Source: JBBPZA01 sp038199375 (GTDB lineage: Bacteria; Actinomycetota; Thermoleophilia; Solirubrobacterales; Solirubrobacteraceae). Taken from it: DNA of 56,040 nucleotides. The DNA lies in NCBI GenBank assembly GCA_038199375.1, contig JBBPZA010000007.1:1-56040 (forward strand), written 5' to 3'. The notes beneath the pieces were generated by a model that worked only from the letters and a program-made list of their open reading frames with translations, had not been told where the DNA came from and did no database searches. The translations under genes were made by a program, and so were the position numbers. Within the stretch, counting starts at the first letter, position 1. Every line of letters begins with the position of its first letter. Positions 31,504 to 39,756 of the stretch are shown here, piece by piece.

Positions 31504-32226
31504 ATGCCGCAGGCAAAGCGCAGTGGGTCAGGCTCGGGTGGGGGATCGCGGAAGGGCGCGAGCGGGAAGGGCGCGAGCGCCGGGCGTAAGGCTTCGTCCT
31601 CCGCGCGGCCGTCCAGCACCACCCGCTCGCGGGCGGCGAGCTCACCGCGCGCCGGTTCGGGGGACAAGCGCGCGCGCTCGACCTCACCGTCGAAGGCGGC
31701 GGAGCAGCGGCCGTCTGCGGACTCCGAGGACTTCAACGCGAACCTCTCTGCCTTTCGCGACTTCCTCCAGCGCGGGATGGAGGGGCCGCTGCACTTGGTC
31801 ATGCTCACCAGCGAACGCATCCAGGAAGTCGTCGACGAAGCTGTCGATCGCGGGCGCATGAGCCGGGCCGATGCCGAGGAGCTTGCCCAGGAGATGGTCA
31901 AGCGCGGGCGTCAGCAGACGACGGATCTCCTGGCCGACTTCGAGCACCTGCTCGGCCGCGGCCGGGGCGGCTTGGAGACGGCGGCCACCGCGGCGCGCAA
32001 GAGCCAGCCGGCCGACCGCGTCCTTCGCGAGGTCGACCGCGCCCGTCGCGCCGCAGGCATCGGGCACCCCTTCCCGATCCTCTCCTACGAGGACCTCACC
32101 GCCGCCCAGATCGCCGATCGCCTCGATGAGCTCTCTGCGGCCGAGCTGCGCAAGGTGCGCGACTACGAGCGCCGGCACGGCAACCGCAAGTCCGTCCTCC
32201 AGGCGATCGAGGCCAAGCTCGACTAG
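31504..32226 (+). CDS. Hypothetical protein with basic low-complexity N-terminus and helical C-terminus
   Basis: The product has 240 residues. The first 75 or so are a Ser/Gly/Lys/Arg-rich disordered region. Then come phasin-like amphipathic helices (about 78-155, including LQRGMEGPLHLVMLTSERIQEVVDEAVDRG) and a C-terminal module YEDLTAAQIADRLDELSAAELRKVRDYERRHGNRKSVLQAIEAKL. That module is common in actinobacterial proteins of unknown role and looks like a small helical interaction domain. A strong Shine-Dalgarno sequence, AGGAGG, lies 9 bases before the ATG. A role in polymer granules or DNA binding is possible but not shown. Confidence 0.65.
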   Translation: MPQAKRSGSGSGGGSRKGASGKGASAGRKASSSARPSSTTRSRAASSPRAGSGDKRARSTSPSKAAEQRPSADSEDFNANLSAFRDFLQRGMEGPLHLVMLTSERIQEVVDEAVDRGRMSRADAEELAQEMVKRGRQQTTDLLADFEHLLGRGRGGLETAATAARKSQPADRVLREVDRARRAAGIGHPFPILSYEDLTAAQIADRLDELSAAELRKVRDYERRHGNRKSVLQAIEAKLD

Positions 32227-32265
32227 TCGGTCGCGGCCGCAGGCCCCGAAGCCCCTGAGCGCCAG

Positions 32266-32475
32266 GTGAGCGTCGAGTCGGCGCTTCTCCGCCGGCTGCG
32301 CCTCGCAGCTCAGCGGCTCACTCCCGAGGCCGCCGCCGCCGCCTCGGCCGAGGAGGCGGCGCTAGCCGTCTGCGGGATCCAGGCCCAGGACGTGCCCGAG
32401 GCGGGCCTCGCGCTGCGCTGCCGGGTGCCCGGGATCACCCGCGCCGATGTGGACGAAGCGAAGCTGGTGAGGTCG
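32266..32475 (+). pseudogene. N-terminal remnant of an AlkZ/YcaQ-type winged-helix protein
   Basis: From GTG 32266 the translation RLRLAAQRLTPEAAAAAS...CGIQAQDVPEAGLALRCRVPGITRADVDEAKLV matches the N-terminus of the HTH_42/AlkZ-like DNA glycosylase family. It stops after about 70 residues and then runs, still in frame, into rlmD. The rest of the gene (about 300 residues) is gone. It is probably a deletion scar. Confidence 0.6.
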
Positions 32476-32520
32476 AGCTCGCGGAGGCGAGCGCCTCGGG
32501 GCTGCCATCCTAGGCGCGCG

Positions 32521-33879
32521 ATGGAAACCTCCACCCGAACGCGCCCCCAGCGCGGCGCTGAGCTCGAGCTCAGCGTTGACTCGCTCGCCTTCGGCGGCGC
32601 GGGCGTCGCGCGCAGCGACGGCTACGTGGTCTTCGTCGCGGGAGCAGTTCCCGGCGACCGGGTGCGCGCCGTGGTCTCCAAGAGCAAGCGCAGCTTCGCC
32701 GAGGCGCGCGCGATCGAGGTGCTCGAGCCCGGCCCCGACCGCGTGGAGCCGGTCGCCGACCACCCCGGCGCTCCCTGGCAGATCCTGCGCTACGAGCGCC
32801 AGCTCGAAGTCAAGCGCGACCAGGCAGAGGAAGCGCTGCGGCGGATCGGCGGCCTGGACGGGTTCGAGCTCGAGGAGATCGTCCCGGCGGTGGAGCGCTG
32901 GCGCTACCGCAACAAGTTCGAGTACTCCTTCGGCACGGCCCCGGACGGGACCCTGGTGTGCGGGTTCCACGCCCCGGGCCGGTGGGACCGCATCGATCAC
33001 GTCGAGGACTGCATGCTGGCCTCAGAGGCGGGCAACGAGGCTCGCCGCCGGGTCCTGGCGTGGTGTCGCGAGCAGGGGCTCAACGCGTATGACCGCCGCA
33101 GCGGCGAGGGCTTCCTGCGCAACCTCGTGGTGCGTGAGGCGCGCCGGACCGGGCAGCTCCAGGTCCGTCTGGTGACCTCGGACGGCAAGCTGGACGCCGA
33201 CGGCCTGGCCCACGCAGCCGCCGTCGACGGCGTCTTCTGGACGCGGACCACCGACCTGGGCGAGACCACGACCGGCGGGATTACCGAGTACATCGCCGGC
33301 GCCCCGGTGCTGGAGGAGGAGCTTGGAGACCTGCGCTTCCGCATCTCGCCGCTGGCCTTCTTCCAGACCAACACCGAGATGGCCGAGCGCCTCTACGGCC
33401 TCGCCGCCGAGTACGCCGACCTCCGCGGGCGCGAGCGCCTCTTCGACCTCTACTGCGGCATCGGGACCGCGGGCCTCTCGCTCGCCGGCCGCGCGGCGCA
33501 GCTCTTCGGCCTCGAGATCGTCCCCGAGGCGGTCGCCGACGCGATCGAGAACGCCCGCCTCAACGACATCGCCCACGCCAGCTTCTTCGCCGGCGACGTG
33601 CGCCTCGCGCTGCGCGAGCTCGTCGAGCGCGCGGGCCGCCCCGACGTCGTCGTCGTCGACCCGCCCCGCGCCGGGCTCTCGAAGAAGGTCGTGCGCCGCC
33701 TGATCGAGGCCTCGCCTCGGCGCATCGTCTACGTCTCCTGCAACCCCACCACGCTCGCGCCCAACGCGGCGCAGCTCGTCGAGGCCGGCTACGCCCTGCG
33801 CCGCGTGCGCCCGGTCGACATGTTCCCGCAGACCCCGCACATCGAGTGCGTGGCGCTGCTCGAGCGCGTCGCGGGCTGA
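32521..33879 (+). CDS. rlmD: 23S rRNA (uracil-C5)-methyltransferase, RlmD/RumA family
   Basis: The product has 452 residues: an N-terminal TRAM/OB domain (LSVDSLAFGGAGVARSDGYVVF), a central domain, and a C-terminal SAM methyltransferase with LFDLYCGIGTAGLSLA, VVDPPRAGL, catalytic Cys 407 in YVSCNP and Glu 442 in HIECVALL. It would methylate a uracil in rRNA (or tRNA, as in TrmA relatives). The CxGCxxQH part of the iron-sulfur ligand set is replaced by HPGAPWQ near 81-87; only one Cys (164) of the set is recognisable, so the cluster is probably absent. ATG 32521 is preferred over the upstream in-frame GTG because the extra part is a foreign remnant. Confidence 0.88.
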   Translation: METSTRTRPQRGAELELSVDSLAFGGAGVARSDGYVVFVAGAVPGDRVRAVVSKSKRSFAEARAIEVLEPGPDRVEPVADHPGAPWQILRYERQLEVKRDQAEEALRRIGGLDGFELEEIVPAVERWRYRNKFEYSFGTAPDGTLVCGFHAPGRWDRIDHVEDCMLASEAGNEARRRVLAWCREQGLNAYDRRSGEGFLRNLVVREARRTGQLQVRLVTSDGKLDADGLAHAAAVDGVFWTRTTDLGETTTGGITEYIAGAPVLEEELGDLRFRISPLAFFQTNTEMAERLYGLAAEYADLRGRERLFDLYCGIGTAGLSLAGRAAQLFGLEIVPEAVADAIENARLNDIAHASFFAGDVRLALRELVERAGRPDVVVVDPPRAGLSKKVVRRLIEASPRRIVYVSCNPTTLAPNAAQLVEAGYALRRVRPVDMFPQTPHIECVALLERVAG

Positions 33880-33913
33880 CGCCTGAGCGCTGATGCCCTG
33901 GCGCCCGCGCCCG

Positions 33914-34273
33914 CTACAGCCAGGTCTCGCCGTCCGCGAGGTCTCGCTCACCCGGATGGTCGGAGAGCTTGGCCTCCAGCGCCGAGGCGATGCGCCCGAC
34001 GTCGTGCTTGGTAGGGCGGTAGTTGCCCGCCATGAACACCATGCCGAAGTGCCCGCCGCCGCCGGGAGTGATGGCCGCGTGGTGCGGTGGCCGGTAGTCG
34101 CGCAGGTTGTTGGTGACGACCGCGCGATGCTCGCGGCGCGCGAGGTCCATGACCTCTGGGTCCGAGAGGGACTCCCATTCGGCGTTTTCCTTCATGGCGG
34201 TGACATCATGGCCGCGCGAGCGCAGCTCCCGCGCGATGCTCGGCGAGAGCATCTCGTCGAGCAGCAGCTTCAC
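33914..34273 (-). CDS. DUF5615 PIN-like putative toxin
   Basis: The product is 119 residues from GTG 34273. The opening KLLLDEMLSPSIARELRSRGHDV, with acidic Asp 6 and Glu 7, and VVTNNLRDY (the family has TNDxDF here) place it in the DUF5615 PIN-like group, proposed as RNase toxins. Its start overlaps the DUF433 stop as GTGA, giving an antitoxin-toxin order typical of type II modules. The Asp normally in the third motif is Asn here (NN-L-RD), so activity is uncertain. Confidence 0.8.
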   Translation of the reverse strand: MKLLLDEMLSPSIARELRSRGHDVTAMKENAEWESLSDPEVMDLARREHRAVVTNNLRDYRPPHHAAITPGGGGHFGMVFMAGNYRPTKHDVGRIASALEAKLSDHPGERDLADGETWL

Positions 34274-34683
34274 CGCTCGAGCGCGGCGTGCCCAGCAGTC
34301 CAGGCGGCGTGCGCCTCAGCCGCCTCGTGCTCGTTGAGCTCGATCCACTCGTCGATCTCTCCCCGGTAGGCGCCGTAGTAGGCGACTGCGGCTTGCACGG
34401 GCCCCAGCGGCGCCTCGAGATAGTCGGCGGCCTTGCCGACGTGCCCGTCGTTGTCACGCACCACGGCGATGACCTCCCAGACGTCCATGCCGGTCCCGAT
34501 GAGCGTCGCACGCCGCCCAGCCGGCCCGTCGACGAACCGGACGAGGGGATGCTCATCCATGCGCAGGCCCTCCTCGACGTAGCGCTGCGCCAGGGTGCGC
34601 GGCGGGAGGTGGGCGCGCTGCGCTCTCGACCCGAGACGCTTCACCGTGGCCTCGGCGAGGCGAAGGCTCAACGGCTGGCTCAT
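34270..34683 (-). CDS. DUF433-like putative antitoxin
   Basis: The product is 137 residues. The N-terminal part resembles an Arc/helix-turn-helix (SLRLAEATVKRLGSRAQRAHLPPRTLAQRYVEEGLRMDEHP). The DUF433 core follows (VRFVDGPAGRRATLIGTGMDVWEVIAVV, KAADYLEAPLGPVQAAVAYYGAYRGEIDEWI). These proteins pair with DUF5615 toxins, and that gene follows with a GTGA overlap. Start ATG 34683 is set by -10 TACGAT (34696-34691), one base after the predicted transcription start; the ATG at 34692 lies inside the -10 and is rejected. Confidence 0.8.
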   Translation of the reverse strand: MSQPLSLRLAEATVKRLGSRAQRAHLPPRTLAQRYVEEGLRMDEHPLVRFVDGPAGRRATLIGTGMDVWEVIAVVRDNDGHVGKAADYLEAPLGPVQAAVAYYGAYRGEIDEWIELNEHEAAEAHAAWTAGHAALER

Positions 34684-34709
34684 GTAGTGCATCGTAGCGC
34701 GCCGCGCTA

Positions 34710-35732
<1,023 letters not shown>

Positions 35733-35780
35733 CGCCGGCACGCTAACCCTTCGCGTAGCCGGATCCGGGGACGGAGCGCC

Positions 35781-36758
35781 TCAGCGCTGGCGCTTGAGCC
35801 AGTCGCCGAGCTGCTCGCCGACCTCGGTGATCGACGACCCCGCCTGCTGGAAGACGTCGCCGATGCGCTGGGTGTAATGCGCGCTCGCCGCGTCGGTCTC
35901 CTCCCGCAACGGCGCCTCCTGGCCGCGGCGAACGTACTCCCCGCCGACGATCCGGTCGTACTCCCCGGATCGCACCCAGTCCAGCAGCTGGCGCACGCGG
36001 CGCACCGGCATGGGGTGGGTGACGTTGAGGTCGTTCATCAGCTTCGTGAGCCGCTCGACTCCACGGCCGCCCTCGTCGTACTCGGCGGCCTGGGCGATGA
36101 AGGCGTCGAGGCTGAGCTCCTCGGCGGCGGCGCCGGCCGAGATGACCATCAGGGTGCGGCACACGGCCATCGCGTCGCGGGTGACCAGTGCCGCAGCCCG
36201 GTCACAGCTCAGCTCCGCCGCGCGGTACCACTCCAGCAGCGCGAGGCGGATGGCCAGCAGCGGAAGGCCGGCCAGTGCCGGGAGGCGTCCGGTCCCGACG
36301 CGCAGGAGGATGAGCAGAGCGGTCTGGTAGAGGACGTGGTCGGAGTGGACATGCGCGGCCTCGTGCGCGAGCACCGCGCGCTTGCCGGAGTCGTCCAGGA
36401 GCCGGACGAGCTCGGAGTTGAGCACGACGACCGGCCGGCCCGAGCCGAAGGTGAAGGCGTTGGCGAAGGGGTACTGCGTGAGGTAGAGGTCGGGGACGTC
36501 GTCGTCGAGGTCGAGCGCGTTGAAGGCCTCGCGGTGAAGAACCCACACGCGCGGGAGCTGGGACTGGCCGAGCTTTACGGCGGCGCCGAGCGCCGAGGCG
36601 CGAAGGGCCCGCTCGTACCCGAGCGCGATGAGCTTTCGCACGACCTGGTCGAGGTAGGGGACCTTCTGGAGCGCCGCGGCCGCAGCCCGATCGGCAGGGT
36701 GCTGGTAGGCGCGGGACGAGATCCCCTCGAGCTTCCAGGCTTGGACCGGCAGGGCCAT
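35781..36758 (-). CDS. M48-family metalloprotease
   Basis: The product has 325 residues. Zinc motif HEAAH (LAHEAAHVHSDH, about 135) and the third ligand Glu in RAAELSCDRAA follow the HtpX/M48 pattern. Around them are hydrophobic helices (ALLILLRVG..., LPLLAIRLALL) that may be membrane-embedded, and a helical C-terminus. It probably degrades membrane or misfolded proteins. The -10 box TACGCT (36770-36765) gives a start exactly on the ATG at 36758, so it is leaderless. Confidence 0.88.
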   Translation of the reverse strand: MALPVQAWKLEGISSRAYQHPADRAAAAALQKVPYLDQVVRKLIALGYERALRASALGAAVKLGQSQLPRVWVLHREAFNALDLDDDVPDLYLTQYPFANAFTFGSGRPVVVLNSELVRLLDDSGKRAVLAHEAAHVHSDHVLYQTALLILLRVGTGRLPALAGLPLLAIRLALLEWYRAAELSCDRAAALVTRDAMAVCRTLMVISAGAAAEELSLDAFIAQAAEYDEGGRGVERLTKLMNDLNVTHPMPVRRVRQLLDWVRSGEYDRIVGGEYVRRGQEAPLREETDAASAHYTQRIGDVFQQAGSSITEVGEQLGDWLKRQR

Positions 36759-36789
36759 CCGGGCAGCGTAGCTCCTTGCGTTTCGCGGG

Positions 36790-36975
36790 CTACCGGGAGT
36801 CGGCGTGCCGGCGCATCTCCATCTTGAAGCGGTCCGATTCCTCCCGCTGCTTCTTGGCCTGCTTGTGGGCCGCCTCGTTGCGGCGGGCGACGTCCTGGAT
36901 CGCCTCGCGGTGGCGCTTCTCGTTCTCCTGGGAGGCGCGGTGGGCGTCCTGGTCACGCCTGGATTGGTCGGTCAT
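36790..36975 (-). CDS. Small, highly charged helical protein
   Basis: The product is 61 residues: MTDQSRRDQDAHRASQENEK and onward, composed almost wholly of Arg, Lys, Glu, Gln, Ala and His with no hydrophobic core, so probably one long helix or disordered. A strong Shine-Dalgarno run (GAGGAAGG) lies about 7 bases before ATG 36975, in contrast to the leaderless neighbours, which supports translation. An in-frame start at 37017 is possible. No family was recognised. Confidence 0.55.
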   Translation of the reverse strand: MTDQSRRDQDAHRASQENEKRHREAIQDVARRNEAAHKQAKKQREESDRFKMEMRRHADSR

Positions 36976-37108
36976 CGAAGTGCCTTCCTCGTCCTCTCTG
37001 CCGGTGTCGGGTCGCAAGGCGGAGAGGACGAGAGTCCCGACGACTGAGCATCAAGTCTAGCGCCGCGCTCACCCGAGCCCGTCGCGCAGGGCTAGAGTCA
37101 GAAGAGAC

Positions 37109-37303
37109 ATGGCACGTGAGATCGAGGAGCTGCGGGCCGAGGCTCGCCACGCACGGGACCGCTACGCCCTCTACCGTGCCAGGGCCTACGGTCAGCGATT
37201 GACCAGCCCCGCGCGGCTGAGGGAGCTCGAGCGCGCCGCCGACGACTCGCAGGCCCGGCTGCGCCGCGCGCTGGCCGCTGAGTCGACGCCCCTGGGGGCG
37301 TAG
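37109..37303 (+). CDS. Small coiled-coil protein
   Basis: The product is 64 residues: MAREIEELRAEARHARDRYALYRARAYG, then SPARLRELERAADDSQARLRRALAAES. Regular heptads suggest a helical hairpin. A -10 candidate TAGAGT (37093-37098) and a weak AGAAGAGA purine run precede the ATG. No function can be given. Confidence 0.55.
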   Translation: MAREIEELRAEARHARDRYALYRARAYGQRLTSPARLRELERAADDSQARLRRALAAESTPLGA

Positions 37304-37383
37304 GGCGCTCGCAGGCGCCCGTCTTGCGTGGCTGCTTCGCGGGAGGGCCGAGCGGGGCTGATCGCCGGTAGGATCGCCCGCCC

Positions 37384-38325
37384 ATGCTCGCAGCGGTCAT
37401 AGCCGACGAGGAGGTCAGCGCGCAGGAGCGGCCCGACCCCGAGCCCGGGCACGGCGAGATCCTCGTGAGGATTCGTGGCGCCGGGGTCAACGGAGCCGAC
37501 GTCCTCCAACGGCGCGGGCTCTATCCCGCCCCGCCCGGCTCCCCGCCCGACATCCCGGGGCTCGAGTTCGCCGGCGAGGTCGTCGGGCGCGGTCCGGGCG
37601 CGGAGCGCTTCGAGGAAGGCGATCGGGTGATGGCGGTGGTCGGCGGCGGCGGGCAGGCGCAGCTGGCCGTCGTCCACGAGCGCGGGGCGATGCCGGTGCC
37701 CGACGCGCTGGACTGGCCCGGGGCGGGTGGGACGCCGGAGGTCTTCACCACCGCCCACGACGCGATCTTCACCCAGGCCGGCCTGAAGGCGGGCGAGCGG
37801 CTGCTCGTCCACGGAGCGGCCGGCGGGGTCGGCACCGCGGCCATTCAGCTCGCCCGTGCGGCCGGCGCGGAGGTCATTGCGACCGTCCGGCGCGAGGAGC
37901 TGCGCGAGCAGGTCGCGGCTCTTGGCGCGAACGCGGTCGACCCCGAGGGCTTCGAGGAGCACGGCCCCTTCGACGTCGTCCTCGAGCTCGTCGGGGCGCC
38001 GAATCTCGCGGCCAACGTCAAGGCGCTCGCGACGGGGGGGCGCATCGCGGTGATCGGCATCGGCGCGGGGGCCAAGGCCGAGCTCAACCTCGGCGCGCTC
38101 ATGGGCAAGCGCGGGCGCGTGATGGCCTCCACCCTTCGCGCCCGGCCGCTGGAGGAGAAGGCGGCGGCCGCCCGAGCGCTCGAGCGCCACGTGCTCCCCC
38201 TCTTCGAGCGAGGCCTCCTCGAGGTTCCGATCGCACAGACCTTCCCGCTCGAGCGCGTCGAGGATGCCTACGACTGCTTTGCCGAAGGCGGGAAGGTCGG
38301 CAAGGTCGTGCTCCTCATGGAGTAG
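37384..38325 (+). CDS. Zinc-independent quinone oxidoreductase/alcohol dehydrogenase-like (MDR family)
   Basis: This 313-residue medium-chain reductase has the N-terminal GroES-like fold (EILVRIRGAGVNGADVLQRRGLYP, GLEFAGEVVGRG, GDRVMAVVGGGG) and a Rossmann domain with HGAAGGVGTAAIQLARAAGAEVIATV. The catalytic-zinc Cys/His are not present, which fits the QOR/TP53I3 type that uses NADPH and quinones. The C-terminus has LERVEDAYD and GKVGKVVL. -10 TAGGAT (37369-37374) predicts a leader of only 3 nt. Confidence 0.9.
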   Translation: MLAAVIADEEVSAQERPDPEPGHGEILVRIRGAGVNGADVLQRRGLYPAPPGSPPDIPGLEFAGEVVGRGPGAERFEEGDRVMAVVGGGGQAQLAVVHERGAMPVPDALDWPGAGGTPEVFTTAHDAIFTQAGLKAGERLLVHGAAGGVGTAAIQLARAAGAEVIATVRREELREQVAALGANAVDPEGFEEHGPFDVVLELVGAPNLAANVKALATGGRIAVIGIGAGAKAELNLGALMGKRGRVMASTLRARPLEEKAAAARALERHVLPLFERGLLEVPIAQTFPLERVEDAYDCFAEGGKVGKVVLLME

Positions 38326-38344
38326 GAGCCGCCGCGCCCGGCCA

Positions 38345-38391
38345 CGCTGTCCTGGATTGTATTCGCTATCCGATGTCAGAACAGGACAGCG
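38345..38391. repeat. Inverted repeat CGCTGTCCTG-N27-CAGGACAGCG (copy 2)
   Basis: Perfect 10-bp arms have a 27-base loop (GATTGTATTCGC...). Arm sequence, spacing and parts of the loop (TTG, TTCGC, CGA) match the copy at 11930. It again lies between convergent genes, the quinone reductase and the membrane protein. Confidence 0.6.
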
Positions 38392-38416
38392 CGCATCGGC
38401 GCACGCGTTGGTCGCT

Positions 38417-39130
38417 CTACCCGTCCTCCTCCGTCTCGGGCTTGAGCAGGCTGGGCAGCCGGTCGAGGTTGGGAAGGAGCAGGGCGGCGGCGAGGAAGGG
38501 AAGGACGGGCAGGGCGCGGTCGATCGCGACCTCGACGACGAGGACCCCCACCAGCGCGCCCACCAGCGCGGCGCCCGTGACCAGCCGGCGCAGCCCGTAG
38601 CGCCACGCCAGCGCGGCGAAGAAGGCCAGGAAGATCACGTCGGAGATCCCGAGCCGCCCGACCTCCCCGCCTCCCCACGCCGGGATGGTGAAGGCGAGGA
38701 AGTCGACCTCTCCCGATTCGCGTGCGAGCAGGCGCGAGGTCGGCCCGGAGGACACGCTCCAGAGGTCGATCGCCGCGACGAAGAGCGGGACGGCGAGCAC
38801 CACCACCGGAGTCGCGAGCACACGGGCGAGGACGATGCCGACCGCCGCCGCGAACAGCGCCTTGGGGACGTCGGCCACCGCGCCCGCCTCCGCGACTGTC
38901 ATCGCCGCCGCCAGCAGGGCGGCGCCGAGACCGAGAAGCGCCGCCAGCACGGCGGAGTCGCGCAGGTCGATCAGGCACAGTGCGAGCACGCCGATCAGTA
39001 CCAGGCCGATCGAGCCGGGCACCAGTACGGCCGCTTCGCCGTCGCCGAGATCGGGCAGTGCGGGCGCGAGGAGGAGGTAGGCGATGCCGCCGCCGGCGGC
39101 GGCTAGTAGGGCGGAAGGTCCGCGTACCAC
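38417..39130 (-). CDS. Multi-pass membrane protein, possibly a presenilin/signal-peptide-peptidase-like aspartyl protease
   Basis: The product has 237 residues with about eight hydrophobic helices. Two intramembrane Asp motifs stand out: FVAAIDLWSV and RLGISDVIFLAFFAALAWR, separated by a hydrophilic loop. These recall the YD and GxGD motifs of presenilin-like A22 proteases, but the first Tyr and the second Gly are changed (ID, GISD), so this is a tentative call. GTG 39130 overlaps the end of the uracil-DNA glycosylase gene by 28 bases, suggesting one operon with it and the GT4-PHP gene. Confidence 0.55.
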   Translation of the reverse strand: MVRGPSALLAAAGGGIAYLLLAPALPDLGDGEAAVLVPGSIGLVLIGVLALCLIDLRDSAVLAALLGLGAALLAAAMTVAEAGAVADVPKALFAAAVGIVLARVLATPVVVLAVPLFVAAIDLWSVSSGPTSRLLARESGEVDFLAFTIPAWGGGEVGRLGISDVIFLAFFAALAWRYGLRRLVTGAALVGALVGVLVVEVAIDRALPVLPFLAAALLLPNLDRLPSLLKPETEEDG

Positions 39131-39756
39131 TGCCCGAGCATCCTGAACGCGCTCCAGAACGCTCGCTTGCCCGCCTCGTCGTCGAGCGCCTCGTCGATGT
39201 TGGGGACGTAGAGGGCCTCGATCGACGGGGTGAGGACCTGGATCACGCCGGGCTCGGCTTCGATCGCCCTCGCCAGCGGAACGTCGAGGTCGTTGAGGAC
39301 GGCGAGGGCCTCCTCGCCCATCACGACCACCATCCGAGGTTGGACGATGGCCAGCTCCTCGAGGATGCGCGCAATGCACTCGGGGTCGGCGACGGCCGGA
39401 TCGCCGACCGGGCACTTGACGCACAGCGTCCCGTAGACGCACAGCGGATCGATGCTCAGCCGGCGCAGCGACTTCATCAGCGCCGTGCCCGAGCGCCCGT
39501 AGAAGGCGACCCCCTCCTCGACCTCGGCCGGCCGGGGCGCGTGCTTGAGGAGGAACACGTCGGCCTGGGGGTGGCCCGACCCGAGCACCGGCATCAGGCT
39601 GCCGCGGGGGCAGTGCGGGCAGGCCTGGAGGTCCCGGCTGAAGGAGTTGAGCTCGCGGATCGCACGCTCGAGGTACTTCTCGCGGATCTCGTCGTCGGTC
39701 GCGGGCATCGGCCCACCCCAGTTAGACGGCGCGCCGCTCGCTCCTTGACCCTGCAT
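39103..39756 (-). CDS. Uracil-DNA glycosylase-family protein (4Fe-4S type)
   Basis: The product has 217 residues. CPHCPRG near the N-terminus and LCVKCPVGDPAVADPEC are the four-Cys iron-sulfur pattern of type 4/5 UDGs. Between them GVAFYGRSGTALMKSLRRL corresponds to the PFVGxSGxxL motif, and RMVVVMGEEALAVL is the conserved strand-helix. The GE-PG-E-D residues of motif A are altered (APRPAEVEEG), so catalytic activity is uncertain. ATG 39756 overlaps the GT4-PHP stop as TGATG; an ATG at 39708 (MPATDDEI) is an alternative start. Confidence 0.8.
   Translation of the reverse strand: MQGQGASGAPSNWGGPMPATDDEIREKYLERAIRELNSFSRDLQACPHCPRGSLMPVLGSGHPQADVFLLKHAPRPAEVEEGVAFYGRSGTALMKSLRRLSIDPLCVYGTLCVKCPVGDPAVADPECIARILEELAIVQPRMVVVMGEEALAVLNDLDVPLARAIEAEPGVIQVLTPSIEALYVPNIDEALDDEAGKRAFWSAFRMLGQWYADLPPY

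Noticed and set aside
34684..34692. Upstream ATG of the DUF433 gene
   Set aside because: The ATG at 34692 lies within the -10 box; transcription would start after it.
35733..35741. GTG start of murB at 35741
   Set aside because: It overlaps the TAGCGT -10 box; ATG 35732 directly follows the predicted transcription start.
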